Shown here piece by piece: positions 11,161 through 23,647 of a stretch of 64,000 bases of DNA. The notes under the pieces are model-generated. The model was not told where the DNA came from. It worked only from the letters and a program-made list of their open reading frames with translations, and did no database searches. The DNA is from Nymphaea colorata (taxonomy: Eukaryota; Streptophyta; Magnoliopsida; Nymphaeales; Nymphaeaceae), in NCBI RefSeq assembly GCF_008831285.2, contig NC_045149.1, positions 22,574,535 to 22,638,534 on the forward strand, in the 5' to 3' direction. A program made the translations under genes and the position numbers. Each line of letters opens with the position of its first letter. Position 1 is the first letter of the stretch.

Positions 11161-14100
11161 CTCTAGCACACCAAGCTGTTGCGAGAGCCTGTTGAGCGCA
11201 TTGCAATCTTGCTAACACTGAGATTGATGGTCTGCATGTTCAGCTCTTGAACCCTGAGGTTTCCCAAATACATGGGCAATTGAGAACTCCCGTTATACCA
11301 TCTCCTGTGTCAAGATCTTTGTGCATCTGATCCCTTATCAACTATCTGGGGGTAAGCACTAGCTCATTCCTTAATGCACATACTTCTGCCATCACTTCAA
11401 TCTGACCTTTCATTTTCACTGTAAAGTTCTATTCTGTGATGTTTAAATTTGCTGTTTGTTGAATATGTCTTCCAGGCTCCTGTATTGGTGTTGTTGCTCA
11501 TCCTGTACAGCAGGTCTGTGTATGGTCATATGTAAAATCAGCACTCTCAATTTTTTTGTGCAACAAGGTGGAGAAAAGGAGGTGCGATTTTTGCCAAAGT
11601 GTAAATAGTTTGTTTGTGTATGAGCCTGTATCACTCAAGGCTTCTTTTGCCAGTGTAACCTGAGATGAGAACATTAGGTTACATTGACTTGTCACATAGT
11701 TAATGATCAATATGCAAGCAAACTCTATGTCTCCATCAAAGGAAAATTATGGTGAATTTCCCTGTTAACTTTCAAACAAGGTATGATGAAATCTCTTTTT
11801 CTTGAACGACCTAGGCCGGACCCTCCACGGAACATGGTAAAAGCTATTCGGTTCACCGCTTCTATGTCATCTTGTGTGCGTCATGGTTGGCATGTATTAT
11901 GAGTGATGCTAATTGAAAGTGAATTATAGTTCTGTAAATGACAGCAAAAGCTTGTCCCATCGTGCGAACTCCTTGTTATCTACGATTTTGTCCACTTTTC
12001 TGTCTACATAAGATTCGTCCAGTAGATATAATAATACTGATCTGCAAAATTGGCTCCCGGTATCTTGGAGGGTTCATGGTAAGTTCATTGACTCGATGTT
12101 GCATACTTCGGGATGCCTTTTAAAAACTTGATGCCTTATCCGACCGAGTATTTCATGGACATTGTTCGTGGTGATTGGATGAGGTCGGACTAGGTGGTAA
12201 TAAGAGGACTGGTTATATCCGCCTTGGGTTCGTGTTGTTGCTTGGGTTTCAACTTTCATGTGCGCTTTATATCGAAATGGGTCATCAAAAAGTTGTCTAG
12301 TTGATTTCATAATAACCAAAATGCCGTTGACTAAGTTTAAAAACAGAAATACAAGGATAAAAAAGGACTATGGAAAAAGATAAAATTCTAAAAAATATAA
12401 TTTTTTATAAGCCAACTCGTTCTTGCATTGTATTCCTTTATGGTTCTCAGGTTCTTGCCTTTTCCTGTGAAGTCATGCTGACATGGTCTACTTCATGGTC
12501 ATGACTCCTTCGTTATTTATCATGGGCTGCCTACAATACACGTTTCAATACATGCCGGTGTTGTGCATCATGGGCTGCCTACAATACACGTTTCAATACA
12601 TGCCGGTGTTGTGCATGTTGCTGTTTGCTACTCAGATGAATAGCATTTATGAAAATCAAACTAAAGGCATTTTTGAAAATCTGATGCTACACCTTTTAGC
12701 TTTAATCAACTTGGCTTGATATTGGTTCGTTGTATTCGTGTTGTTGCTTAGTGAGGGGAAATCTTTCATTCACGATCAGTTGGCTTTGCTTTTTATAGTC
12801 AAGGTTTTAGTACTTTTATCTGTAGTAGGGTGTTTTCAATACCTTTTAAAGCTCCCAACTTCTTGTTAGGAGTTCTGTGAGTTAATAATTTGGAACGATA
12901 CAGTTTTTCTCTCTCTCTCTTTCTCTTTTATATATGTGTGTTGTTTTATATATGTGTGTTGTGTGTGTGTGCGTGTTATTGTACATTGTGTTTGATTGAT
13001 GAAACAAACTCATATTGATGATACTTTGGCTTTTTCATGTCAGCAATATGAACGCTTCATTCATGTAAATACACAAGTATAAGGTGCACCAGATCAGCTT
13101 TGTCAACTAAAACATGAGAAGTGCTCTCCCCCTCTCAAGCACAATATTTAGCAGAGGCGGCCTAAATTTACACGTAAAGAGTAAACATGATAGATTTTTA
13201 ACTCATTTCCGAGACCTCTTAAATTATCATCAGCATGTGTGTTCTGCAGTCTCTTTTAGTACGTTACTCGCCAGAAACAAGCCACTTTTATTATATATCC
13301 TTATAGAAACTAGATCACATGACAGCTGAAAATAACTACAGAGGGACCATAACATGTAGATATATAGGCATTAAACTGTTGCATTTTCTTCACCTGCACT
13401 AATTGACATAACCAGCAGCACTAGGAGCAGGAGCTGAAGAAAGCTGCGGCTTCTCTTCTTATGCCCTGACACGTTCACAATCTAATCAGCTTTTTCATTG
13501 AGACTGGGTTCAATTTCTTACAGTTGGGGAATGAGGGTTGTGTGTTTTTTTCTCTCTGCGTGTCAATTGATAGTTGCGGATTGGAAGTTGAGGGGTTTCA
13601 GCTTTTCTCTCCTTTTGACCCGTGAACGCATAAGATGAGTATGACCTTGCAGTTATGAATCACGCCTGCTTAAGATCCTACTGGAACAAGGTACAGAAGG
13701 CCCAAATTTCTTATCTTCATTTTCATCTTTATCATCTTAAATATTCAATTTGTGCACTGTTTTAATCAAATTGATCATGCCAATAGTTCAGCAGAGTCTA
13801 TCCGTTATAAACTTAGAACCAGTGTCAAATTATATGTGTGCATGTGTGTGTGGGCAACAAGTGGTTGTGATGTGTTGAATTTTAGAAAGAGAAAAAGCAT
13901 ACATTTGGTTGAAAAGGTAGGATTTGGAGAATGATGACTCCACCTCTGTAGTTTTCACTTAATTGAAGCATGCAACACACAAATACCTGGTATCAAATGG
14001 ATGTGAAACTTCGGATATAAGAATGTGAGACGGATTACTTCCTGCTTCCCTCGCGCTGATGAGCTTGTTGGTTAGCTAGATCTGGTAAAGAGATCTAGTT

Positions 14101-14467
14101 CCTTTTGGTCATCGGGTTCGATTTGGTTTGTAGTTTCATAACTCCATCTGAATCCGAGTTTCATGCCCAACTAGTATAGGATCCAAAAAAGATCTAACGC
14201 AGTAAGACATAAATGTCAGATTTTATACTAGTCAGATCCAAATTAATTCGGTTTTAAGAAAACATAGTCCATATCGGACGTAGAATCTGAATTCGATTAC
14301 ACAATCAGATTAATCCAATTCAGCGAGTCAAACATGAATGCGTGTAGTTTGCATCCCTTGCCCGCATCAATTTCGCAGGCAGAGTGTTTGATGAGCGGGT
14401 GCTGGTTTGAGATGGAGCCAGAAAATTCTGGTTAATGGACACTATATATATTTAAATTTTTAAAGGA
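11161..14467. other. Presumed SUVH 3' UTR, then intergenic DNA
   Basis: The first few hundred bases are probably the SUVH 3' UTR; the polyadenylation site is not determined. Beyond that I see only short unsupported open frames, a 48-bp tandem duplication (12519-12614) and a CT/TG-rich stretch near 12906-12970. No RNA gene is recognised. Confidence 0.5.
12519..12614 (+). repeat. Perfect 48-bp tandem duplication (two copies)
   Basis: The units 12519-12566 and 12567-12614 are identical (both begin ATCATGGGCTGCC and end GGTGTTGTGC). Perfect identity implies a recent slippage or repair duplication. Confidence 0.95.
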
Positions 14468-14670
14468 CTACAAGAAAAATTCCTGCGGCCGCATGTATGA
14501 GAGCCGAAATAGGAGTGGGTCCCTCCATAGCATCAGGTAACCATACATGAAGTGGGAATTGCGCAGATTTAGCAACTGCACCGAGGAATAATAAGAAGGC
14601 ACAAAGCGTAGCTAATGAGGAATTCATCTCATTGTTATTAATGATCGAATCATTGAATATTTCGAATAAA
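14468..14670 (-). pseudogene. Nuclear plastid DNA fragment: internal piece of ndhF
   Basis: Read on the minus strand this segment translates to the core of plastid NADH dehydrogenase subunit 5 (NdhF), including [32 protein letters not shown] and ISALIHAA, then AGIFLV. The family reads HAATMVAAGIFLV at that place, so twelve bases coding four residues are missing, and the frame stops soon after. Only about 65 residues of an enzyme of over 700 are present, without start or end, inside AT-rich nuclear intergenic DNA. It is a non-functional plastid-to-nucleus transfer. Homology fades at about 14468 and 14670; exact junctions need an alignment to the plastome. Confidence 0.88.
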
Positions 14671-17200
14671 TATGGAAATGAGAAAAATTGTTCAGAAATA
14701 TTAATACAAAAATAACTGGTTTTTGGGTCCGTGTGGGCAGTTGCCTACACGTTGCCTCCGCCCCCCGGTGCTGGCTGGGCACTGGACAGGCCTGCACCAG
14801 AGCTTGACCTTCTTCAGATTAGAGATCCTTAACTTCAAACCCGCAGGATATTCAAGGTGCCTGATCCGGAGCGGAGCCATTAGCCTTTGATTCAGATGAT
14901 TAATGTAAGCCCAGCATATGCATTTTTAGATAAGATTGCACTTGCACTTGCTGGTTGGGTCAATTCCGTCGTCATCACCAAATCTTCGTTTCAAAATGTA
15001 ACTTTCACATGTCAAGAAAGTAAATATTTACCAACGAAAGAATCAACCCATGCTTCAGTTCCAAACCATGAATATTACTAGGTTGGATATGGCTCCAATG
15101 AAGATAAAGAATGAGCGCTTAGGATCTGTATTAGAATTAGATGAAGTCCTTGTGCATTATTGGTCGTGTATGCTGCTGGCAGTTAGATGAGCATGATCAA
15201 GAGCAATTAAGGGAGAAACCTTAATTTCTGTTTTGCAAATGGAAACAAAACTGATAAGAAAAGTTAACAAAATCATTTAGAAAACCAAGAATTAGATTGG
15301 GAAACCTTGATGTGCATGGGATGTTCATCCCCTCCGAACAAGGGAGGCTGTCAAGCAGCAGGAAAGTTTTGATGGAAGGAGAAGACATCTAAAAGAAAGT
15401 GAAAATCCCTTGAGAATTTTTCTGCAAAAAGGTTCCTAACTGTTAGACAATTGCAAAAAAATACCTCAAAATTCAAAAATTACCTTTCATTGGTCTAACT
15501 CAGTAACTTGTGGCACACATTTATCTTGATTCAGCAGCAGCTAAATGTGATTTGCAGACATGGGCATCAGGGCATGCTTCTGTTTTTAGCCCATTTTTGG
15601 GAAATACTTTTTCTTAACCAATAATATGGCATATAATTTACTAACTCAGGCTCAAGGTTGTTTTCTTCAGATTAATTATATACATGTTTTGTGTCGTATA
15701 GAATCAGAAACAACTTGAGCCAATTCTTTTGATGTGCATCCCCAACATCCGAGTCCCAAATGCATAAAAGACCTGAGCAGGAAGCAGATGTCAAGTCAGG
15801 CTCTAGTTTAATACCTTTTCACCAGGCTCTTCTAAACCCACGTAAGGCTGGGCTGGCTGTCTAGATCTAATTTTATTGTTTTTTCATATAGAGAGACCAA
15901 CCAGGACTGACCCAATTAGAACACCTGTACTACCCATACTTCCATAAAAGAAACATCAGCAACTCAATGGTCTGCGGTATCACATTGTTAAAATGGCCAA
16001 ACATCTCCACATATATACCATAGATCAACATTTGCTAACGAAAGTACATTTCCCTTTGAATAGGTTTATCAGACAGTGAGTCTGATGGACCCAGGTCGTC
16101 ATGTTATCAATTCTTTCGGGCTGTTCCTGATTATGTAATAGTTGTCTACTGCTTTGGGATGGTCGCTCAATGAAACTTTTGCACACATCTCCAAGAATCT
16201 GAAAAAGCAGAATAAGGTTCAATAAGCCTGAAGGTGAATGTGTTTACGGAGGGACACCTTTCGGCTCTTACTGATTTCTTACTGATTCCTGAAAGCTTGT
16301 AAGTGAACTTAGCCATCAGATTCTGATCCTAAGGGTCTGATTTTCAATTAAGAGGTAGTTTCCATTTTCTTATCTCAACGAAAACTATATCAAAATATAG
16401 CAAATTTCTGAAAGGGAAAACGCAACACATTGTTTTGAATACAACATTTAACTATCTGAATAAAATACAAAAATTATCAGTTTAACGAAAGAATTCCATG
16501 CTTATACCAGTACTACTAAAGCTGGTGATAAAAAAAGAACTTTATTTTTGTAAAACTAAAATAACTGAAATACTTCGAAGTTGAAGAGAGATCATTCTGC
16601 AGGATTTGACACCCGTAAAACCAACAAATGCAATAGTGAAAACATGGAATAAACAAGAACAAAATAGTAAAAACTACAAGCAGTCTCCGCAAGGCAGAAG
16701 AAAAGAAAGGAGAAAAGGCGGGGGGAGGGCGCTCAGTGGTGGCAATAGAGTAAATTAGGTTCGATTCTGCCAGCAGTGAATCCTCAACGAATCATATTCA
16801 GAAGAGGGAGCTTTTTATCCTCATCGCGCCCATTTCCCCCCAACACCCATCTCCATTTCATCTCAACCATAAAAAACGATCAGAAAAAAAAAAAAAAGAA
16901 AAGAAAAGAAAACCAAGAGAAGAACGCTCAGGTCAGCGGGGTGGTCGACATGAATTTCAGGATCTAAAAAGATCGAGAACTTCAATCTGGTCTGTTGAGC
17001 TTGAATTTTCCGGAGTCATCACAGCGGTTCTTCTCCTCTCGACCTCATCAGGCCGCCAATCGATCGGAACCAAAACAAAGAAAAGGAAAAAAGAAAATGC
17101 AAGGCAATTCCGATCAAGAAAATAAAACACTGAAAGAAAATCGGGAAGAACGAAAACCCATAATGGAACCCTAACAGCCGGAATGACGCCGCTAATTCCG
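14671..17200. other. Intergenic DNA with unsupported minus-strand frames
   Basis: No recognised gene. Downstream (minus strand) of the promoter-like site at 17258-17282 there are open frames at 16957-17358 and 16025-16222. They show no domain I know and have no clear splice framework, so they are not called as genes. A short GC-rich patch at 14750-14800 and an A-rich run at 16885-16912 are the only other notable features. Confidence 0.4.
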
Positions 17201-17257
17201 TCGCCTTGGTGGAGACCAAGGAACGTATTCGCGCGTTGATCCTCTGGCCGTCCCCTT

Positions 17258-17282
17258 AATTTATAGGCGCAGCTTAGGGTTT
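17258..17282 (-). promoter_or_regulatory. Minus-strand TATA box next to a telo-box
   Basis: On the minus strand AAACCCTAAG (17282-17273, a telo-box as found in plant translation-machinery and snoRNA gene promoters) lies eight bases upstream of TATAAATT (17265-17258). A second AAACCCTAAT lies further upstream near 17345. A transcript would start near 17230 and run towards 16 kb through a GC-richer, intron-like leader. No product is identified, so this is a promoter candidate only. Confidence 0.35.
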
Positions 17283-19151
17283 TTCTTTGGACCCCACTTG
17301 CTTCAACCCTAAACTTTTCCGCTAATACCAACGATGTCCTCACGATTAGGGTTTTCAAAACGGGTCAGATTTTATGGATCGGACTTATTGGTCTCGTATT
17401 GCTGGGTTCACTTTCACTGGAAAGGACGTGCACTCGGATCCGGATCGAATTCGTCCTTTGGATCCAACTATACTTTGTTTTTAGGTGAGCAGGGTTTGAC
17501 GTTATAAAAGGCCGAAGCTCTCACCCAACCTCTCAGGGTATCGAAACTGCGTCGGTGTCTTGAAATGCTGTCCTTGTCACGCTTCAACTTGGATGTCGTC
17601 GTTGTACCACAAAAAGCCAGTCATAAAGAATTCAAAATGAAGACTGGTCACCTGCCAGCCCTATTTAATACCATTGGACTAACCCCCTATGAGATCCAAC
17701 TCTATCTTGCCAGATCCTGTTCAAATTAAGATTTGAATTCAAATCGGACTTCTTCTTCACAATCAATTCTGCCGACCAAAGGCAGTGAATGGCTAAGTCT
17801 TCCCATGCCTAGTATTGTTTTCTTAGAAAAAAATGTTTCTTTTTGTCTAATTTGATTTGAGAATGCTTATTTGAAGAGGCACTATTAAATTTCATTGGCA
17901 TTGTTGATCAGCAAAAGAAGTATGCCCAATAAAAGGTTCCTACCCTTCGGTTTGCTTTTGGTACATTTGGCTTAGGCTCCCCTCATTACTACAAACCTCC
18001 ATCTCATCTGTTATGCCAACCCCACCAAGAGTCAACCAAAAGGGAAAAGTTATAAAAGTTTGCTCCCTCCATAAACACAAGCCGCAACCAGAGCCACCGA
18101 GGCATATGTCCCTCTCTCTCTCTCTTAAACCAAACCTCTTAAATTCATGTTAAAACAAGTATGAAATAAAATGTGAAAGTTTTAATGTGTTTATGAACAC
18201 TAATTAATATAAATCATGTTTTAGTTCAAGTCTTTTTTTGTAAAAATAATTTTATCTTTATACTATCAAAATATTTTGATGTTATAAGATTCGTTTATTT
18301 TATTACTATTAAAAAGACATTATTTAAGTAAGAAAACAACTAGCTTAATATATGCTTCTCATCAAAGCACTCTTAAAATCATATTTGTAAGATTAGATCG
18401 TAAAAATAATAACAATAATAATAATTAATTTTAATAGGTTTGGTTGTTACCTCTTAACCGGTCTCGTTTTCACCAACTTTCCTTGTATATACAAGTGTCT
18501 CCTTTCGACCAACTTTCCTCGTGTATATTAGCCAACAAGTGGAATGGATAATCAAGCCCTGAAAAGCCTTGGGCTATTAGAATTCATTATCTAAAATTGT
18601 TATACTTTTTTTCCAGAAAGCATGACAAAATGTTCTTTTTGACTAAATGCCCTTCTATTGAACGCCATTTGGAAGCAATTTGAAAGAATGGTAGGCCTCT
18701 TTGCCTTTGAAACATGTGGCTCCATTACTCAATTCAAGTAATGAGCCTCTAATATTTAAAACTTATTATATATTAGTGGTACTACTATTATAATCTCATT
18801 AATTATTTTTCCTTTTAACATCCAGTAATTAGTGGAGTTGCAGATTGAATTACAGACAGCATCTTTCAAATGAAAAGGAAAACTTTTACAGATTCTAAAC
18901 GAGAAAACGTCCCACAAGAACAACACATTCTCATCTCCAATCTTCAAGCTATGAACTGAATCTAATCGAACAAGAAGATCAACTGAACGGAACACTGTTC
19001 TACACACTGATGTAGTTGCTAGAGATCAGCAAGAAGATGAAAGGAAATGATCAGAACACATGGACGATAAGAGATCAACAAGATCACTGATGGCGTATGT
19101 GCCACAGGAGCATGACACAATCTGTCTTTCTGAAGAATGCGTGTGAGCTTG
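17283..19151. other. Intergenic DNA
   Basis: No gene or RNA is recognised. The stretch is AT-rich with ordinary short open frames. It contains the presumed 3' UTR of the expansin-like gene just below 19152. Confidence 0.5.
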
Positions 19152-21664
19152 TTAGTGGAATTGCAGATTGGAGTCATAGACGGCTCCACACTGCCAATCA
19201 CCAGGAATCACTTGCCCAAGTGGTATAATTGGCTTTTGGCCATCTTCTCCACTTACTTGAAGTCTCAGGTTGAGTGGGCCTCTGGGAGGGTTAGCCATGT
19301 CCCACACCCCACCGTACGCTCTCCTCATTTCCTTCCATTCATGGCAATCCTCCTGAACATTTAAGAGAAAAGGTTAGCACTTGGCAGTGATATATATAGC
19401 TTTCTCTCTATCAATTTTTCTCTCTCTTACACGCATAGCCTGATCTGATGTTCAACTTTTGTTAAGTAAAACAGTAGTTCTCGTTTAAAGTGAACAGTGG
19501 AGACGAAGAAGCTTTCTATTCTGTGAAAATGGTGACTCAAACTGAAAGAAAAGAAGTATCAGTTACATTTAATTTCCAAAAACTATGTTGTGGTGTTTAA
19601 TTGTGAGTCGTTCAATTATATTGCCTCAATCATAAAGGCCATTCATAGTGCTAATGTCTTGCAGTACTTATATTTTCTGTCTTTGTATAGTATAAACCAC
19701 TGTCGACAGTGACATCGTGGGATTTGCGAAAATCTTACGATATTTACGATAAAACCACATAAAACCAAAAAAAAAAAAGGAAACTCGCGAGATTTTGAAA
19801 ATCTTCAAAAAAATAAGAAATGACTAATTTATCGTGATTTTCACAATTTTAGTTGTTTATGATTTTTGTTTGTTAATTTTTAAAAATTGTTGAGATTTTC
19901 CCAAGATTTACCCGAGAAGAGCTACTTCACAAAAAAACGTCACTGAGATTTTCCCGGGAACGATACTTGTGACAATCCAGTTCAAGTTACAGGGGAACCT
20001 CTCCCTATCCAATGGATCAGCTCTTAGAAGTTCCTTGGGGATTATAAACTGTAAGCACCGTGAAACATGAGCGCCACGTTCATTAACATCATTTATTATG
20101 GTTGTCACATCACAAAATGGTTTGTGTCCCTCAATCTTGAAGCCCCTTTCCTGATATTAACTTTGTTAATAGTTTCAATTATTAAGTTCTTGAAAAGATA
20201 CCAGGTTGTGAAACATATAGACCTACTTATAAGCTCAGTCGTGCATCTAAGCTTCAAAGGGTTCAAATCCAGCACAAATTTTTAGAATTTATCAAGGTGC
20301 ATCTTGGTAGTTTATATTTGAAAACAGAAGCAGGTGGCATATCTGTACTTATAATATTCAGTCATAGGTTGACTTCTGTTGAGAAATTTGAGCAAACTTA
20401 TTTGATCATGATGAACTGGCTAATGTTGGAAGACAAACAAGGGAGTGCTTTCACCTGCCATATCTGGACTGCTACTATGTCCTTCATCCCGCCTTGGTAG
20501 ATTGGTGTAAGAGCTATGTAGTATGGATAGTTGCTGTGCTCAGTCACCTTAAACATCAGATTGTGTCCTGGATACTGACAGGAAACCCTGTTCATCAATC
20601 AATTCCACCAAAATATTATACACCTGAACTTGTTCCATTAGAAACCACTCATCAAGCTGCTTCTACTGAAGGCATGCAGTAAGTAGCTCAAGTTTTTAAA
20701 TAGAATTTACCACCTTTTAAATTCTATGTCAACTACACCATAAGCCATGAGCTCTTCAGCCATGTTTGGAAGTGCCAAGTTGGAGAAGCTTCTGCCACTG
20801 AGGATGAAGTCAGTGTGGTCGCCATGACCATGGTCTGTAGCAACAACTGTCACCCCGTTCTCATTACACAGGCCTGGATATGTACATCGGACCTGCATGT
20901 TCACTACCTATGATCAGTAACCTGTCTTGGCAAGTCTTCTGCTTTAAAAACGGTACTGTTTAGCTAATGCAGATTATGAACAAGATGATAAAAAACCAGA
21001 AGAAACTGGTTTTCCTCGAGTTGGTATCACAGTTTTCATTCGTCTCTGAAATCAGCTGATTAGGACATTTTTCAGAGAGAATTGCATGTGACGCTGAAGT
21101 AGTTCTCTTACCAAGAGCGCAGGCAGCATAGAATTTTGAAGAGCAAGAGAGTAGGAGGAGAACAAGATTATTAAAAACCAGAAAAAACTGGTTTTTCCTC
21201 GAATTAGTATTTCATTCGCCTATGAAATCAGATTAGGAGATTTTTCAGAGAAAATTGCGTGTGAAAGCTGAAGTAGTTCTCATAGCAAAAGCTGCAAGCG
21301 ACAGCATTTTGAAGAGCAAGAGTGCAGGAGAACCTGGTAGCATGCACCACAACCAGCACCATGCCTGAATAGATCAGAAACAGCTGCAACATTGCCACCA
21401 TTGAGAGTGCTGCCAAATTCTCCAAAACCACAAGTTCCACCTGCTTTCATCATCAATATTAGGACTAGTTCCATATAATCCTAGCTTGACTGTGTGTGAT
21501 GTGTGAAAGGGTTGATAGAGAGGCATACTTGCAGTTCCTAGGCTGTATGGGTTTCCATAAAAGGTGGCCCTAGAACACACAAAGGCATTCTGGGAGGTAG
21601 ACAGGGTCGGAAAAAGCAAGACAAAGTACACGAGACATGAGAAGCTCATCAAAGAAGAAGCCAT
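19152..21664 (-). CDS. Expansin-like B (EXLB) protein, five exons
   Basis: Exons on the minus strand are 21664-21529, 21440-21334, 20892-20714, 20587-20455 and 19352-19152. All boundaries are GT-AG, all phases close, and the sum is 756 bases (251 residues), the normal EXLB size. The start is the only ATG that precedes a signal peptide (MASSLMSF followed by a hydrophobic run to about residue 24). The mature protein begins near FVCSRATFYGNP. Domain 1 (GH45-like fold) shows GTCGFGEFG, GAGCGACYQV and TDHGHGDHTDFILS; like other EXL proteins it lacks the HFD motif of alpha- and beta-expansins, so wall-loosening activity is not assured. Domain 2 (pollen-allergen-like, cellulose-binding) has CQYPGHNLMFKV, IYQGGMKDIVAV, WQEDCHEWKEM, RAYGGVWDM and VIPGDWQCGAVYDS. 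The protein is probably secreted to the cell wall. The last intron is 1.1 kb. The intron between exons 2 and 3 contains a tandem duplication that includes the donor side. Confidence 0.93.
20979..21338. repeat. 182-bp tandem duplication in an EXLB intron
   Basis: Copy A begins with AACAAGATGATAAAAAACC at 20979 and copy B with AACAAGATTATTAAAAACC at 21161. Both then run in parallel through AACTGGTTTT(T)CCTCGA, TTCATTCG, GAAATCAG, GATTAGGA, TTTTTCAGAGA, GCTGAAGTAGTTCTC and TTTTGAAGAGCAAGAG. Copy B ends at the real splice donor of exon 2 (minus CTACCAG|GTTCTCCTGC). The equivalent place in copy A has lost the donor GT. Confidence 0.88.
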
Positions 21665-21665
21665 G

Positions 21666-21689
21666 GAGAGAGAGAGAGAGAGAGAGAGA
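21666..21689 (+). repeat. (GA)12 microsatellite immediately upstream of the EXLB start
   Basis: Twelve GA units abut the EXLB initiator codon (on the gene strand, a CT run ending directly before ATG). Such pyrimidine runs are common in plant leaders. The frame upstream stays open but has no ATG. Confidence 0.9.
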
Positions 21690-23573
21690 AGGATGCACAA
21701 ACTGTGAGATGCGGAGCGCTTTAAATAACTTTATCTCGATTAAGTTTGAATTCGAAGTAGCAGAATGGTGGTCGAGGGAAAAAGGGAAGGTGGGGAGGAA
21801 GGAGAGTGACCACCCACTATGGACTCCACTACCATAAGTGGAACACCCTTATTGGCCAAGAAAAAAATGAACAGAACAATAAAGAATGACCCTCCCCTAA
21901 CTCTCCACATATCAAGTGTCAATAAGTTACTTATTTTTCCTAATTATTGTCATTACCACCATTTATGATCATTATGTCGATGATAATTACTTAGTTGGTA
22001 GTGATCACGAACGATCCAGTCATGTGCCAACCATTCTCCACTGCGAGTGATGGGGCTGACATGGAAGATTGTTCTTCATCTCTTCGAGATAAGGATTTGG
22101 CAGACCTACATTTTCTCCGCACCATCTTTCATGTGTTTAAGAAAACAGCTAACTCATCTCACCATGAGCAGGTTTTAATGACCTTAGAAAAGGTTAAAGA
22201 TTGCCATGGTTGCATTTTTTTATCTCTTGCTATAAGGTAGAAAACTAAGTTGATTCTCTAGCAGGCAGAATAGGACACTTGAAATGCTTCTTCCAGAGAA
22301 ACTTAGTTTCCCTTGTCAGGTAAATTCAAAAGAACAAAAAGAGGAACAAGGAACGGCTCGATCCTCGTTAGCCGTAGGGCCCAGTACTCATAAGTCATAA
22401 ACCAGCCTGAGCCATTAACATGTAACAATTTGAAAGCGAGGTATCAAGTTCAGTTCTCTAACATTCCAAGTGCATGCAAGTTGGCATTCTTTAATCTGCA
22501 GATTTGTTCCTTCAGTAATATGACTATCATTTCGGTGACAACAGTAATGAAATTTTGCACACATTGTTATAATCTTTGGCATTTTATATTCCAGGTGAGC
22601 AGGGGATATCCACAATGCAGTCGAAGCTCCCACCAAACCTCGTTTCCTTAAAGTGTTTCTCCACGTTTCATATTCGTGCTTTATATCTCGTAAAGCAATT
22701 GAGGATTTGGTGAAAAATCAATACTGTGGTCGGCGAGCTCTGTGCTTCACTTGATAATTACGAAGAGAACAAAATGCATTCATTTAATATACAATTGCAT
22801 CACAATTAGAATAAGCAATATTGATTAGGAGCAAATGCACCACGACCACTCTACGGAATTCCATCATTTCCTCTGCCTTTATCTTTATGTTCATTTTTTT
22901 CCAAATTTTCACCAAACCCATCATGTTCCTAAGTATATCCTCTTCTTTTTCGCCAAACCTTAGCCATACACACCACTTGCAGGTGGCAAGCTTACAAAAG
23001 CAAAAGTAATGCATCTGTATGAAACAAGAATGTGCAGGGCACGCGTGCACCAACAAGCGTTCTATAGCGTCTAATGTCAACAATCAGATGTTCACGTCTT
23101 CTAGGTGTTTGGAAGCACTACCTTGTGCCGACGCCAACTTGAAGAAGGTTTACTGAGGTAAGGTTACTAGATCAAGTCACCATGTGACTGAGCCTACTTA
23201 TAGGGGTTGGACCACTTTTTCGAGGGATTAGGTGGCTGTCCGGCTAAGTGGCACCACTGGGTCAGACCGCTTTGGACGGACCACATGCTAGCAGAAACGT
23301 ACCAGGCTGGACCTCCATGAACCCTGCTGGATATGGGTTTAGTAAGGATGCACCTCCACTTGTAGATAGTTTTTCTTTCTCCTTTCCAGCTGATTCCTGC
23401 TGTCCATAGATCTGATCTTTTTATGGGTAGGAAAAAGTGTCCATTTGAAGATAATTAGCGCTCTGCTGGTTGCAGGGTGGGCCTAGGCCAAAATACTATT
23501 TCCTCAACTGTGCAAGAAGTGAGCTCAGTAGGACTCGGGCCGTTAGTATGATACTCTAATTTTCAAACACGAC

Positions 23574-23637
23574 ATGTGATCTTCGAGAGGCACACCTGCT
23601 AAGATATGTGATCTTCGAGAGACAGACCTGCTAAGAT
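23574..23637 (+). repeat. 32-bp tandem duplication (two copies)
   Basis: The units 23574-23605 and 23606-23637 both run from ATGTGATCTTCGAGAG to CCTGCTAAGAT and differ only at GGCACA versus ACAGA-type positions. They lie directly before the hairpin at 23648-23672. Confidence 0.9.
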
Positions 23638-23647
23638 TGTGCAGAGC

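Noticed and set aside
16025-16222. Minus-strand open frame starting after an acceptor-like CTTTTTCAG
   Set aside because: No matching upstream donor in phase and no recognisable domain.
20210-20290. tRNA-like sequence with AGCTCAGTCG and GGGTTCAAATCC
   Set aside because: No acceptor or anticodon stem can be paired, so it is not a tRNA gene; at most a SINE fragment.
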